Below, piece after piece: positions 43,705 to 54,994 of a DNA stretch of 64,000 nucleotides; position 1 is the first letter of the stretch; each line of letters opens with the position of its first letter. The notes under the pieces were generated by a model. It searched no databases, had not been told where the DNA came from, and saw only the letters and a program-made list of their open reading frames with translations. Origin of the DNA: Streptomyces sp. NBRC 110035. GTDB lineage: Bacteria; Actinomycetota; Actinomycetes; Streptomycetales; Streptomycetaceae. The stretch lies in NCBI RefSeq assembly GCF_000829695.1, contig NZ_BBNN01000016.1, positions 310,001-374,000 on the forward strand, written 5' to 3'. The translations under genes were made by a program, and so were the position numbers.

Positions 43705-44457
43705 CTCCGCGGCCCGGCGCCGGACACGACGCCGTTGGTCGGTTCGGGCCTTCGCGTGATGTCGGCTCCCAAGACCTGGTTGTGGTCCTGGGAGCCGACG
43801 TCGCCGTATGGGGGTGTCGATGCGGCCGGACGGTGCCTGATGAGGTCCCAGTGGGGACGGTGCGGGTGGCGCGGGCGGCCTTCCCGAAGGGGAGGCCGGC
43901 GATCCGAATGCGGGATGAGCTGGGTGTTCTCTTCAGCGATGAGCAGTTCGCAGGCTCGTCTCCGGCCCGGCTCCAGAGATCCCCTGCACCAGACAGTGGG
44001 ACGCCCTCGTGGGACGAGGCCCCCCGGGGTACCACCTGCACGGACACAGCCTGCGGCGGCGACAGCGGGAGCCACCGACTGCCGTGAGTGAGCCCCTGCG
44101 CGGCCGGAAACCCGACATCGGTCAGTAACCCGGGTCTTCGAACTTGATGGGGGTACCGCCGACCGCCGGCACCTCGGCACGCGCCGACTGCCCGTCGAAC
44201 GTCCTGGTCGGGCGGCGCTCCGTGGGGCGGCCGAGGCGCGTCGGCCGACGATCACCCCCACCAACTTCGAAGAGCCAGTAATCCCTCATCGTCGACCGGA
44301 TATGTGGCCGACTCGCGCCACCGGGATCGTGCGGCGGGTCCGGGCGGACGTGGCACGTCGAGCACATGACCGTACACAGGCATGAGAAGGACATGCGTGA
44401 TGCCTTGACAAGCCGTGGGGTCGTGGCCCAGCATCACCCACAGAAACAATTCAAGGC
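43705..44457. other. Intergenic region between glycosidase and transketolase genes
   Basis: About 750 bases. It contains a long hairpin (43761-43799) and a -35-like TTGACA at 44405-44410. A minus-strand frame at 44122-44394 ends in FDGQSARAEVPAVGGTPIKF-EDPGY, which has a natural-looking C-terminus but no start region or family I recognise. No confident gene. Confidence 0.5.
43761..43799. terminator. Hairpin after the glycosidase gene
   Basis: GTCGGCTCCCAAGACC pairs with GGTCCTGGGAGCCGAC (15 of 16 positions) around the loop TGGTTGT, 57 bases after the stop. It is a likely terminator. Confidence 0.65.
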
Positions 44458-44471
44458 TGAATGGATATTCA
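44458..44471. promoter_or_regulatory. Island palindrome, copy 1 (TGAAT-N4-ATTCA)
   Basis: TGAATGGATATTCA, preceded by GC, ends one base before the ATG of the transketolase gene at 44472. The 16 bases GCTGAATGGATATTCA differ at a single position from copy 2 at 57634-57649. The form is that of a dimeric repressor operator. Confidence 0.6.
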
Positions 44472-45353
44472 ATGCTGAGGGCAGACGCCTCCGCCGCGGC
44501 GCGGTTCCGCGCTGCACGGCAGGCCATTCGGGAGGGCGGACAGGACGAGGTGGCCCGTTCGCTGCAGTCCGTGTCGACCGACATCCGCAGAAGTATCCTT
44601 CGCATGATCGACACGGCACAGCTGGGCCACGTCGGGGGCGACATGTCCGTCACGGACATCCTCGTGACTCTGTTCGGCGTCGTGCTGGAGGTCGACCCCG
44701 AACAGCCGCAGGCGCCGGACCGCGACCGTTTCATCCTGAGCAAGGGACACTGCGCCGCCGCCCTGTACTCGACTCTGGCCTGGTGCGGCTACTTCCCCGA
44801 GTCGGAGCTCCGCTCCTTCATGGCGCCTCTCTCCGCTCTCAACGGCCACCCGGACCGGCGGAAGGTTCCCGGCGTGGAAACCAACACCGGCCCGCTGGGG
44901 CACGGTTTTCCAGTGGCGGTGGGCTGCGCGCTCGCCGCGCGACTGCGCGGTTCCACCAGCCGCACGGTGGTGGTGCTGGGGGACGGCGAGATGCAGGAGG
45001 GCAGCAACTGGGAAGCGGCCATGACGGCCGGGCACCACGGACTGTCCTCGCTGACCGCGATCGTGGACCGCAACCGGCTGCAGCAGGGCGCCCGGACGGA
45101 GGAGACCGTCACCCTCGACCCGCTCGATGCGAAGTGGGCGGCCTTCGGCTGGGAAGTCCGCGTGACCGACGGCCACGATCACACGGCGCTGCTGGAGGCC
45201 GTGCGGCCCTCCGTCACGGGCAAGCCCGTGGCCGTGGTGGCCAACACCGTCAAGGGCAAGGGAGTGTCGTTCATGGAGGACCGGGTGGAATGGCATCACA
45301 AGGTACCCACGTCCGAGCAGATGCGCGCAGCGGTCGCGGAGCTGTCCCGGTGA
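44472..45353 (+). CDS. Transketolase-like enzyme, N-terminal (TPP-binding) subunit
   Basis: A 293-residue thiamine-diphosphate subunit. RRSILRMIDTAQLGHVGGDM, FILSKGHCAAALYSTLAWCG, and VVVLGDGEMQEGSNWEAAMT hold the GDGE...N-type TPP/Mg site. NTVKGKGVSFMEDRVEWHHK closes the domain. Two-subunit transketolases of this size include the apulose-4-phosphate transketolase A subunit. It overlaps the partner subunit (GTGA). The start is uncertain: ATG 44472 lacks a ribosome site and abuts the palindrome, and GTG 44415 is in frame upstream. Confidence 0.88.
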   Translation: MLRADASAAARFRAARQAIREGGQDEVARSLQSVSTDIRRSILRMIDTAQLGHVGGDMSVTDILVTLFGVVLEVDPEQPQAPDRDRFILSKGHCAAALYSTLAWCGYFPESELRSFMAPLSALNGHPDRRKVPGVETNTGPLGHGFPVAVGCALAARLRGSTSRTVVVLGDGEMQEGSNWEAAMTAGHHGLSSLTAIVDRNRLQQGARTEETVTLDPLDAKWAAFGWEVRVTDGHDHTALLEAVRPSVTGKPVAVVANTVKGKGVSFMEDRVEWHHKVPTSEQMRAAVAELSR

Positions 45354-46315
45354 CACAGACCTCCGCGCCGGTCGCCGTGCCGACCCACGACTGCCGCCAG
45401 GTGTTCGCCGAGGAGCTGATCGCCCTCGCACGGGCGGACGAGCGGGTGGTGGTGGTGTGCAACGACTCGGTCGGCTCCAGCAACCTCGTCGGTTTCCGCG
45501 ATGAGTTCCCCGATCGGCTGATCAACGTGGGGATCGCCGAACAGGATCTCGTAGGCGTCGGCGCGGGCCTCGCCAACGGCGGCCTGATCCCGTTCGTCTC
45601 CGCGGCGGGGCCCTTCCTGACCGGCCGCGCGCTGGAACAGATCAAGGCCGACTGCGCCTACAGCGGGCACAAGGTGATCCTGTGCGGCCAGAGCCCCGGC
45701 ATGGCCTACGGCGAACTGGGCCCCACCCACCATTCCGTGGAGGACCTGTCGTGGCTGCGGGCGATCGCCGATCTTCCGGTGATCGTCCCGACAGACCGTG
45801 AGCAGACCCGGGCGGCGATACGGTGGGCCTATGCCTCGGACGGCCCCTGCTACGTGCGCATCCCCCGCTTCAAGGTCCCGGACGTCCTCCCGGTGGACGC
45901 GCCCTTCGAGCCGGGCCGCGCGGTGACCCTGCGCGACGGCGGCGACGTCACCGTGGCAGCGATCGGCACGATGGTCTCCAGGGCGCTGGAGGCCGCCGAC
46001 ACCCTGGGGGCCGAGGGGGTCTCGACCCGGGTGATCAACTGCCCGTTCGTCGATCCGCTCGACGAGGAGGCCGTACTCCGCGCCGCAAGGGAGACACGCG
46101 GCATCGTGACGGTGGAGGAAGCCACCCTCAGCGGCGGTCTGGGGGCGGCGGTGGCTTCGGTGGTGGGTCAACGGCACCCCGTGCCCCTGCGGTTGCTCGG
46201 CGTCAACGGCTTCGCACCCACCGGCGACGCCGCCTTTCTCCTCGAGTACTTCGGTCTCACCGCCGACGGCATCCGCAAGGCCGTCGTGGACGTACTGGGG
46301 TCCGCGGGCGTATGA
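45350..46315 (+). CDS. Transketolase-like enzyme, C-terminal subunit
   Basis: A 321-residue pyrimidine-binding plus C-terminal subunit. DCRQVFAEELIALARADERV, RLINVGIAEQDLVGVGAGLA (catalytic Glu of transketolases) and SPGMAYGELGPTHHSVEDLS are clear. ATRVINCPFVDPLDEEAVL-like VSTRVINCPFVDPLDEEAVL sits in the C-terminal domain. It needs the upstream subunit to bind thiamine diphosphate. Start and stop both overlap neighbouring genes, so the two subunits and the kinase are made together. Confidence 0.9.
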   Translation: MTQTSAPVAVPTHDCRQVFAEELIALARADERVVVVCNDSVGSSNLVGFRDEFPDRLINVGIAEQDLVGVGAGLANGGLIPFVSAAGPFLTGRALEQIKADCAYSGHKVILCGQSPGMAYGELGPTHHSVEDLSWLRAIADLPVIVPTDREQTRAAIRWAYASDGPCYVRIPRFKVPDVLPVDAPFEPGRAVTLRDGGDVTVAAIGTMVSRALEAADTLGAEGVSTRVINCPFVDPLDEEAVLRAARETRGIVTVEEATLSGGLGAAVASVVGQRHPVPLRLLGVNGFAPTGDAAFLLEYFGLTADGIRKAVVDVLGSAGV

Positions 46316-47820
46316 AGGAAGGGCAATCCCACGAGACCGGGCTGCTTCTGGCGATCGACCAGGGAACCTCCGCCACGAAGGCCCTTCTCCTGGACACCGG
46401 GGGTTCCGTGGTCGGCACCGCTTCCGCCCCCGTCCAGGCGTCGCATCCCCGCCCCGGATGGGTGGAGCAGTCCCCGGCCGACATCTGGCGCAGTGTGCGC
46501 GGGGCAGTGCGCGTCTGCGTGGAACGCGCCCCCCGGGGGCGGATCGCCGGCGTCGGACTCAGTACCCAGCGTGAGTCGGTGATGATGTGGGAGCGGGCCA
46601 CCGGGACCCCGGTCGGACCGCTCCTGGGGTGGCAGGACCGCCGTACCGCCGACCGGTGCGGCCGTCTGCTCGACGAAGGCGCCGGGCCACGGGTCCGGGC
46701 CGTGACCGGGCTGCCGCTGGACCCCATGTTCAGTGCCCTCAAGGCGCAGTGGCTGCTGGACGCGTACGACCCCGACCGGTCGCGCGGCAGACGCGGCGAA
46801 CTGTGCCTGGGCACGGTCGACTCCTGGCTGCTGTGGCAGCTCACGGGCGGCGCTGCGCACACCGTCGAAGCGGGCAACGCGGCGCGCACGCAACTGCTCG
46901 ACGTACGCAGCCGTCAGTGGGATCCGGACCTGCTCGCTCTGTTCGGGGTCCCCGCACAGGTGCTTCCGGCCGTCACCCCCTCCATCGGCCCCTTCCCGCC
47001 GCTGCGTGGCTTCGCGCCCGTACCGGACGGCACACCGGTCACCGCGGTGCTCGGCGACTCGCACGCCGCCCTGTTCGGACACGGGGTGTTCACACCGGGT
47101 CAGGTCAAGGCCACCTACGGCACGGGCTCGTCCATCATGGGACTGGTCGGCGACCCGGTGACGGCCGCGCAGGACGGACGGCTGTGTCTGACCATCGCGT
47201 GGGACGACGGCAGCCCCGCCTATGCCGTGGAAGGCAACATCCGCTCCTCCGGCGCCACGCTGAGCTGGCTGGCCCGGCTGGTCGGCCGCACCGAGTCCGA
47301 ACTCGCCGCGCTCGCCGCCCCGGACGCCGGCGGAGCACATGTGGTGCCCGCGTTCGGCGGACTGGCCGCGCCCTGGTGGGACAACGAGGCGCAGGGCGTC
47401 ATCAGCGGCCTGTCCTTCGGGACGGACCTTCCGGCGCTGGCCCGCGCGGCGCTGGAGTCCGTAGCCTTCCAGGTCGAGGATGTGATCGCAGCCGTCGAGG
47501 AGGTCACCGGTCCCGTCTCGGCGATCCTGGCCGACGGCGGTCCGACCGACAACGCGGCCCTTATGCAGATACAGGCCGACACCTCCCAACGGGTCGTACG
47601 GCGCCCCCATGCCCGTGACCTGTCGGCCCTCGGCGCGGCCCACCTCGCCGGGCGCGCTCTCGGGTTGTTCACGGCCGGACAGCCGGCCGACCTGTACCGC
47701 GAGAGCGACATTTACAGCCCGCGGCGTGACCCGGGGGACAACCGCGCGCGCATCGCCGCCTGGCACGACGCCGTCCGGCGCGCACGCGCCCGGCCCGGGG
47801 GCGGGGGAGGAGCCGGGTGA
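46312..47820 (+). CDS. FGGY-family sugar kinase
   Basis: A 502-residue carbohydrate kinase. LLAIDQGTSATKALLLDTGG is the phosphate-1 motif, GPLLGWQDRRTADRC the substrate region, and VKATYGTGSSIMGLVGDP the adenosine/phosphate-2 region. ILADGGPTDNAALMQIQADT and a catalytic Asp in AVLGDSHAALFGHG are also present. Linked with an isomerase and two-subunit transketolase, it likely phosphorylates a ketose, possibly apulose; xylulose or glycerol are the alternatives. ATGA overlap with the transketolase stop; Gly-rich C-terminus. Confidence 0.88.
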   Translation: MKEGQSHETGLLLAIDQGTSATKALLLDTGGSVVGTASAPVQASHPRPGWVEQSPADIWRSVRGAVRVCVERAPRGRIAGVGLSTQRESVMMWERATGTPVGPLLGWQDRRTADRCGRLLDEGAGPRVRAVTGLPLDPMFSALKAQWLLDAYDPDRSRGRRGELCLGTVDSWLLWQLTGGAAHTVEAGNAARTQLLDVRSRQWDPDLLALFGVPAQVLPAVTPSIGPFPPLRGFAPVPDGTPVTAVLGDSHAALFGHGVFTPGQVKATYGTGSSIMGLVGDPVTAAQDGRLCLTIAWDDGSPAYAVEGNIRSSGATLSWLARLVGRTESELAALAAPDAGGAHVVPAFGGLAAPWWDNEAQGVISGLSFGTDLPALARAALESVAFQVEDVIAAVEEVTGPVSAILADGGPTDNAALMQIQADTSQRVVRRPHARDLSALGAAHLAGRALGLFTAGQPADLYRESDIYSPRRDPGDNRARIAAWHDAVRRARARPGGGGGAG

Positions 47821-47983
47821 CCCCTCTGGGCGGCACCGAAGCACAGGGCCCTCCGGGCGGCGGGGCCGGCCGGTGGACCACAGCGGCTGGTCACCGGTCC
47901 CGACACCGGGCACTGCCCAGCGGACGAGCTCCGCCGCGGGCTCTTCCGGCGCGTCGATGCCGCCGCGGCGCCGACGAGGCGGG

Positions 47984-48952
47984 TCAGCCGCGACTCACCA
48001 AGGCGCGCGCGACCTCCATGTCGGTGATCAGGACGTTGATCCAGCCGCCGAGCGCCGCACCGCGGATCGCGGCGATCTTCTCCACTCCCCCGGCGACGCC
48101 GATGCGCCGGTCCACCTCACGGAGCTGCTCGGGAGAGATGCCGATGATGCGGGCATCGAAGTCGGCGTTGACGGGCCGTCCCCCGGCGTCGAAGAAGCGC
48201 GTGCAGACATCGCCGACCGCGCCGAGCGTCTCGAGCTGCCGCTGGTCTTCGGGTGCGATGGCGTTGCCGGAACGGCGCAGCAGCGGGGAGGGATCCAACG
48301 CGCCGATACCGACCAGCGCCACGGTGAGCCGGGACCACGCCTTCACCACCGCCGCCACCGCCGGCTCCTGCCACAGCAGGTCGCGCAGTTCCCTGCTGCC
48401 CACGAGCGCGGCCGACGGCGCGAACACCGGCCGCGCCCCGGTCAGTTCCGCGAGCCGACTGGTGAGACGTGTGGCGTGCAGCTGCACTTCGGGGCTCCCG
48501 GATCCGCCGACGATCTGGACGATCTCCTCGGCGACCGGCGTCGTCTTCGCGCCCATGACGTTCACGGATTCCAGCAGGGTGGCGCTCCACGAGGAGATGC
48601 CTATGACATCCCCGCCCTTGAGCGTGGCGTCCAGGTAGGTGGCGGTCGCCGCGGCCAGCGCGGGGATGACGGCCGTGCCCGCGCCGTCGGTGTCGACGAC
48701 GACGGCGTCCCGGAGCCCGTACTGCTCCACCAGGGCGTCCTCGAGCTCGGAGTGGACACCGTCGGGTGAGATCACGACGGTACGGACCACGTCACGGTCC
48801 ACCGCTTCCTTCAGCAGGCGCGAGACCCGCGGCTGGGACATGCTCAGCTGCGCCGCGATCTCCGGCTGGCGCATGCCCCGCTCGTGGTACATCCGGGCCA
48901 CTTTCACCAGCAGCCGCAGATGGTCGGCGCTGGGGGTCGAGGTGAGGACCAA
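47984..48952 (-). CDS. SorC/DeoR-type sugar-responsive regulator
   Basis: A 322-residue regulator. Residues ~15-60 are the helix-turn-helix: VARMYHERGMRQPEIAAQLS followed by MSQPRVSRLLKEAVDRD. The rest is a sugar-phosphate-binding SorC domain with GGDVIGISSWSATLLES, VQIVGGSGSPEVQLHATRL and VGVAGGVEKIAAIRG-type IGVAGGVEKIAAIRGAALGG. It is convergent with the kinase operon and reads away from the ABC operon's end. It is probably the island's own regulator, induced by a phosphorylated sugar. Confidence 0.9.
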   Translation of the reverse strand: MVLTSTPSADHLRLLVKVARMYHERGMRQPEIAAQLSMSQPRVSRLLKEAVDRDVVRTVVISPDGVHSELEDALVEQYGLRDAVVVDTDGAGTAVIPALAAATATYLDATLKGGDVIGISSWSATLLESVNVMGAKTTPVAEEIVQIVGGSGSPEVQLHATRLTSRLAELTGARPVFAPSAALVGSRELRDLLWQEPAVAAVVKAWSRLTVALVGIGALDPSPLLRRSGNAIAPEDQRQLETLGAVGDVCTRFFDAGGRPVNADFDARIIGISPEQLREVDRRIGVAGGVEKIAAIRGAALGGWINVLITDMEVARALVSRG

Positions 48953-49019
48953 CGGATTTCCCTTGTCTTCTCGAACTGCGGCAGTCCGGCACCGCGGTCA
49001 TCAGCGTGCAGTTTATCCG

Positions 49020-49072
49020 GGCGGCGGGGGAGGCGGCGCGGGCCCCCGCACCGCGCCGCCTCCCCCGCCGCC
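49020..49072. terminator. 22-bp perfect hairpin after the transporter operon
   Basis: GCGGCGGGGGAGGCGGCGCG and one more G pair exactly with the segment ending at 49071, plus an outer G-C pair, around the loop GCCCCCGCA. It lies between the binding-protein stop (49079) and the regulator gene (start 48952). One of the strongest hairpins in the window, it should isolate the regulator from transporter transcription. Confidence 0.85.
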
Positions 49073-49078
49073 GGAGGT

Positions 49079-51303
<2,225 letters not shown>

Positions 51304-51311
<8 letters not shown>

Positions 51312-52860
51312 CGCTTGCCTTCTCCGTGGTGTCGGCACCGTCGGCGAGACTCATCAGCCGGTCGCGGGTCACCTCGCCGGCGCGCAGGTCGGCCACCAGC
51401 CGGCCGCGCACCAGGACGAGGAGGCGGTCGGGGATGTGCAGCGCCTCTTCTGCCTCGGACGTGGTGAACAGGACGGCCAGGCCGCGCTCGGCCTGCCGTG
51501 ACATCAGTGCGAAGACGTCCGCCTTCGCGCCGACGTCGACTCCGCGTGACGGTTCGTCGAGCAGCAGCACCCGGGGGCCGGTCATCAGCATCTTGCCGAT
51601 GACCACCTTCTGCTGGTTGCCACCGCTCAGCGAGCCGATGGGGGCGTCGGGCCCGGATGTCTTGACGGTCACGTCAGCGATCATGGAATCGATGCCGGAA
51701 CGTTCCTCGCGGCGGTCGACCACCAGTCGTCGCACGAACCCGGTCAGCGCGGCCAGGGACAGGTTCTGCCCCACGGTCATGGTCTGCACGAGGCCGTCAC
51801 GCTGGCGGTCCTCCGGCACGAGGGCCAGTCCCGCGCGGATGCGGCCGCGCACCGGGCCAGTCACCGGCCTGCCGTGCAGACGCGCCGTGCCCGAGGCGGC
51901 CGGGATGCGGCCGGCCAGGCATTCCAGGAGTTCGGTACGGCCGCTGCCCATCAGGCCGAAGATGCCGACCGTCTCGCCCGCGCGCACGCTGAACGAGACC
52001 TGGTCCACGGCGAGCCGGTCCGGGCTCCCCGGGTCGGCGACGGAGAGTTCCAGAGCCTCCAGCGCCACCGCACCGGTATGCGTCCCGCGGCCGGGGAACA
52101 GCCCTTCCTGCTCGCGGCCGACCATCGTGCGGACCACCCAGGCCAGGTCCACGTCCTCGGCCCTGGCGGTGGCCACCATGGAGCCGTCCCGCAGAACGGC
52201 CACGTCGTCGGCGATGTCGAGGGCTTCCTCCAGGTGGTGAGAGATGTAGACGACGGCGACCCCCTGTGCCGTCAGGTCACGGATGACCTTGAACAGGACC
52301 TCGACCTCGGGAGTGCTCAGGGCCGAGGTCGGCTCGTCCATGATCAGGACCCGGGCGTTCTGCAGCAGCGCCCGGGCGATCTCGACCAGCTGCTGCTGTC
52401 CCAGGCGGAGTTCCCCGACCCGCGTGGCCGGGTCGATCGTGCCGTCCAAGCGCCGCAGCACTTTCCGGGCCAGATCCCGCTGCCCCCCGTTGTCGACGAG
52501 TCCGCGCCGGGTGCGTTCCCGTCCCAGGAAGAGGTTGTCCTCGATACTCAGGTTCGCGCACAGGCTCAATTCCTGGTGAATGATCGAGATGCCCCGGTCG
52601 GCGGCGTCCCGGGCGCTGCCGAACCGGACCACTGAACCGTCGAGCTCGATCAGCCCGGTGGTCGGCGGCTCGACGGCGCTGAGGATCTTCATCAGCGTGG
52701 ACTTACCCGCCCCGTTCTCTCCGAACAGAACCGTGACGCGGCCGGGGGCGACGTCCAGGGACACCCCCCTGAGGGCGTGGGTGCCGCCGTAGACCTTGGT
52801 GATCTCGACCGCCCGCAGCACCGGCTCGTCATGTGCGTCCACGGCAGCGGGCGGCGTCAT
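51304..52860 (-). CDS. Sugar ABC transporter ATP-binding protein (two ABC domains)
   Basis: A 518-residue RbsA/XylG-type double ATPase. The first domain has VLFGENGAGKSTLMKILSAV (Walker A), RVGELRLGQQQLVEIARALL (signature) and RVLIMDEPTSALS (Walker B). The second has a degenerate Walker A, VGIFGLMGSGRTELLECLAG, with SLSGGNQQKVVIGKMLMTGP and VLLLDEPSRGVDV. It powers the permease. ATGA overlap with the DUF2291 gene. Confidence 0.93.
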
Positions 52861-53525
52861 GACGACGCCTCGACAGACACGGGGGTCACGGTCAGGACAT
52901 CGCCGGTCAGCGGCGTCATCGCACCCACGACCGTGATCTTCTGGCCGTCCAGCGAACCGGGCCGGAGACCGGCCAGTACCTCGCTCTTCAGCTGGTTGTT
53001 CAGTGCGGTACCCGCATCCGCGTATTCCACCTGGTTGGTGAACTGGCCGAATGTGATGAAGCCTGTCGCATCCCGCAGGGCGGCGCCGTTGACGGCGGGT
53101 CCGACCTGGACACTGACACGGGCCTTCCCGGTTCCCGGCACCGTGACGGGGAGCAGGCCGCCGCGCACCGCGCCGGCGGTTCCGGTCAGCCTGACGGCGT
53201 AGCTGTACGGGCCGGTTCCCTCACGCGTGCCGTAGCGGGCCCCTGCGGCGTCGCTGTCGGCGGCGATCGCACGCTGCAGCGTGACGATGTCGACCGCGCG
53301 CTTCTCGATGGCCGACACGGCCTTGGGGTAGGTGGCGGCCCCGTACTCCTCCGCGTCGAACTTCGCCGGCCCTCCGGCGGCGGATGAGTCTGCCGAACGG
53401 TATGTGGTCGTGGCCGCGATCGCTGTGACCAGCAGCACGAGCGCGATGAGGCTGCCGCGGCCGAGTGTGAGCCATCGGCCGCGCCCGGCGTTCCGGCCGT
53501 CATGCGAATCCTGGACAGTTATCAC
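52857..53525 (-). CDS. DUF2291 membrane-anchored lipoprotein-like transporter partner
   Basis: A 222-residue protein with one N-terminal membrane segment (GSLIALVLLVTAIAATTTY) and an extracytoplasmic beta-rich domain: FDAEEYGAATYPKAVSAIEK, GPYSYAVRLTGTAGAVRGGL and ATGFITFGQFTNQVEYADAG. These are the features of DUF2291, a family almost always encoded with ribose-type ABC transporters but without an assigned role. GTG 53525 has AGAGGG upstream. It overlaps the ATPase gene, so it belongs to the transporter. Confidence 0.85.
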   Translation of the reverse strand: MITVQDSHDGRNAGRGRWLTLGRGSLIALVLLVTAIAATTTYRSADSSAAGGPAKFDAEEYGAATYPKAVSAIEKRAVDIVTLQRAIAADSDAAGARYGTREGTGPYSYAVRLTGTAGAVRGGLLPVTVPGTGKARVSVQVGPAVNGAALRDATGFITFGQFTNQVEYADAGTALNNQLKSEVLAGLRPGSLDGQKITVVGAMTPLTGDVLTVTPVSVEASS

Positions 53526-53703
53526 GACAACCCTCTTGTTCTCGCGTACGCCGACCCATGGATGCGGCCGGTGGTGAATCCCTGTTGCAGTGCGCATTGC
53601 CGTGCGAACCGCAGTCGCCGCCTCGATCGGTAACTGGTCCGGCGACCCCACTCCCGGAGCCCCTGCTGGGCTCCGGGCCCGTCCCGCTCAGCCCGCGTGC
53701 CGG

Positions 53704-54714
53704 TCAGGCGGTTTCACTCTCGGCCAGCGCGCGGTACAGGGCCCGCTTGGCGATGCTCTGAGCGGCGAGGGCGTCCTGGCGTGACTGCGCGGAGGCCAGT
53801 TCCTCGTGGTCGAGATAGGCCAGTGCCCGGTGGAAGGCCCGCATGGTGCGGATGCCGGTCCGGGCCGCCTCCACGGGGTTCTCCCGGAACGGGAATTGGT
53901 CGAGCTGCCAGACTCCGTCCCAGTTCGCGTCCCGGAGAGCGAAGAAGAACTCGAAGGTCTCCAGCAGGTGCACCGAACCGACGACCATGTCATCGTCCCA
54001 GCCGCGGAAGTTGTCGTTCACGTCGATCGCGAACAGCTTGTCCCGCCTGATGGCCATGCGCGCGGCCTCGGCCGGTGTTTCGCCGCCGTACAGGGAGTGG
54101 CCGAAGTCCAGCAGGACCCCGACGTTGTCCGCATCCATGTCCTCGATCGCCAGCAGTGTGCGGGCGAGGGAGGAGAACACCATCCGGTTGCGCGGCTCCC
54201 GGGGCTTGTACTCGATGGCGAACCGCATGTCCGGGAACTGCTGGGCGAGCTCCCGTACAGCGCCGACCGACTTGTCCCACAGATCCGTGTAGTCCGCCTG
54301 GAACGGGTAGTCGTAGCCGTCCTGGCCGGGCCACAGCTTGACGTAGTCGACGCCCAGCTCCCGGCCCACCTCGGCGCTCGCGGCGACCAGCTCGATGGCG
54401 TCGCGCCGGACCGCGGGGTCGGGGTGGGTGAACCCGCCCCTGGCGAACTTTCCGGTGTAGATCTCGGGCGTCACCGCGATCGCGCTCAGCCCTTCCCGCG
54501 CCAAGGCCGCCCTTACCTCTGCCGTGGAGATGCCTCCCGGGGGAAACGGCCAGTTCAGGTCGACGACGGAGAGGTTCCCGACCCTGCCGGCGAGTTCGAT
54601 CGCGTCGAGCACCGTTCGCGGTTCGCCGTACCCGTCGGTGGCGTACCGGTCCACGTAGGTGGCGAAGTGCCAGATCCCTGCACCGTAGGTGGGCTCAGCC
54701 GAGTCACTCTGCAT
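53704..54714 (-). CDS. Sugar isomerase/epimerase, TIM-barrel (possible D-apiose isomerase)
   Basis: A ~336-residue xylose isomerase-like barrel. GAGIWHFATYVDRYATDGYG opens it. Metal-ligand candidates are the Glu in RFAIEYKPREPRNRM, Asp/His in VGVLLDFGHSLYGGE, Asp in FAIDVNDNFRGWDDDMVVGS and Glu in VHLLETFEFFFAL. WQLDQFPFRENPVEAART follows. It is first in the transporter operon, with the DUF2291 gene ~180 bases on. Together with kinase and two-part transketolase it would isomerise the imported aldose to a ketose. Met 54738 is an alternative start. Confidence 0.8.
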   Translation of the reverse strand: MQSDSAEPTYGAGIWHFATYVDRYATDGYGEPRTVLDAIELAGRVGNLSVVDLNWPFPPGGISTAEVRAALAREGLSAIAVTPEIYTGKFARGGFTHPDPAVRRDAIELVAASAEVGRELGVDYVKLWPGQDGYDYPFQADYTDLWDKSVGAVRELAQQFPDMRFAIEYKPREPRNRMVFSSLARTLLAIEDMDADNVGVLLDFGHSLYGGETPAEAARMAIRRDKLFAIDVNDNFRGWDDDMVVGSVHLLETFEFFFALRDANWDGVWQLDQFPFRENPVEAARTGIRTMRAFHRALAYLDHEELASAQSRQDALAAQSIAKRALYRALAESETA

Positions 54715-54861
54715 TTTTATGCGCCACCGATCAGACATGCGGCGATGTTAAGTGGGGGTGACAGGGGTGTCAATCACTCCGGCAGCGGAACCTGTGCGGC
54801 CGGTCTGCATCAGCACGCCGTGTGGTGCGGCGAAGCCGGACCGGTACCTCCCGGATGCAGA

Positions 54862-54887
54862 TTCCCACGGTGTCCCCACCGTGGGAA
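54862..54887. terminator. Hairpin 1 between the isomerase and DUF1593 genes
   Basis: TTCCCACGGTG pairs perfectly with CACCGTGGGAA around the loop TCCC. Confidence 0.6.
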
Positions 54888-54916
54888 CTCCTTGCTTCCG
54901 GCAGGTGAAAACGCCT

Positions 54917-54944
54917 GGAGGCGCTGCCTCGGGACAGCGCCTCC
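54917..54944 (-). terminator. Hairpin 2, terminator of the DUF1593 gene
   Basis: GGAGGCGCTG pairs with CAGCGCCTCC around an 8-base loop, 51 bases past the DUF1593 stop on the minus strand. Confidence 0.65.
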
Positions 54945-54994
54945 GGGGTGTGCCGCAACGCTGCCGGCACATCGTGATCACACCGCGATCGGTG

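Noticed and set aside
44122..44394. 90-codon minus-strand frame ending GGTPIKFEDPGY
   Set aside because: The C-terminus looks protein-like but there is no start context or family I can name; kept only as part of the intergenic description.
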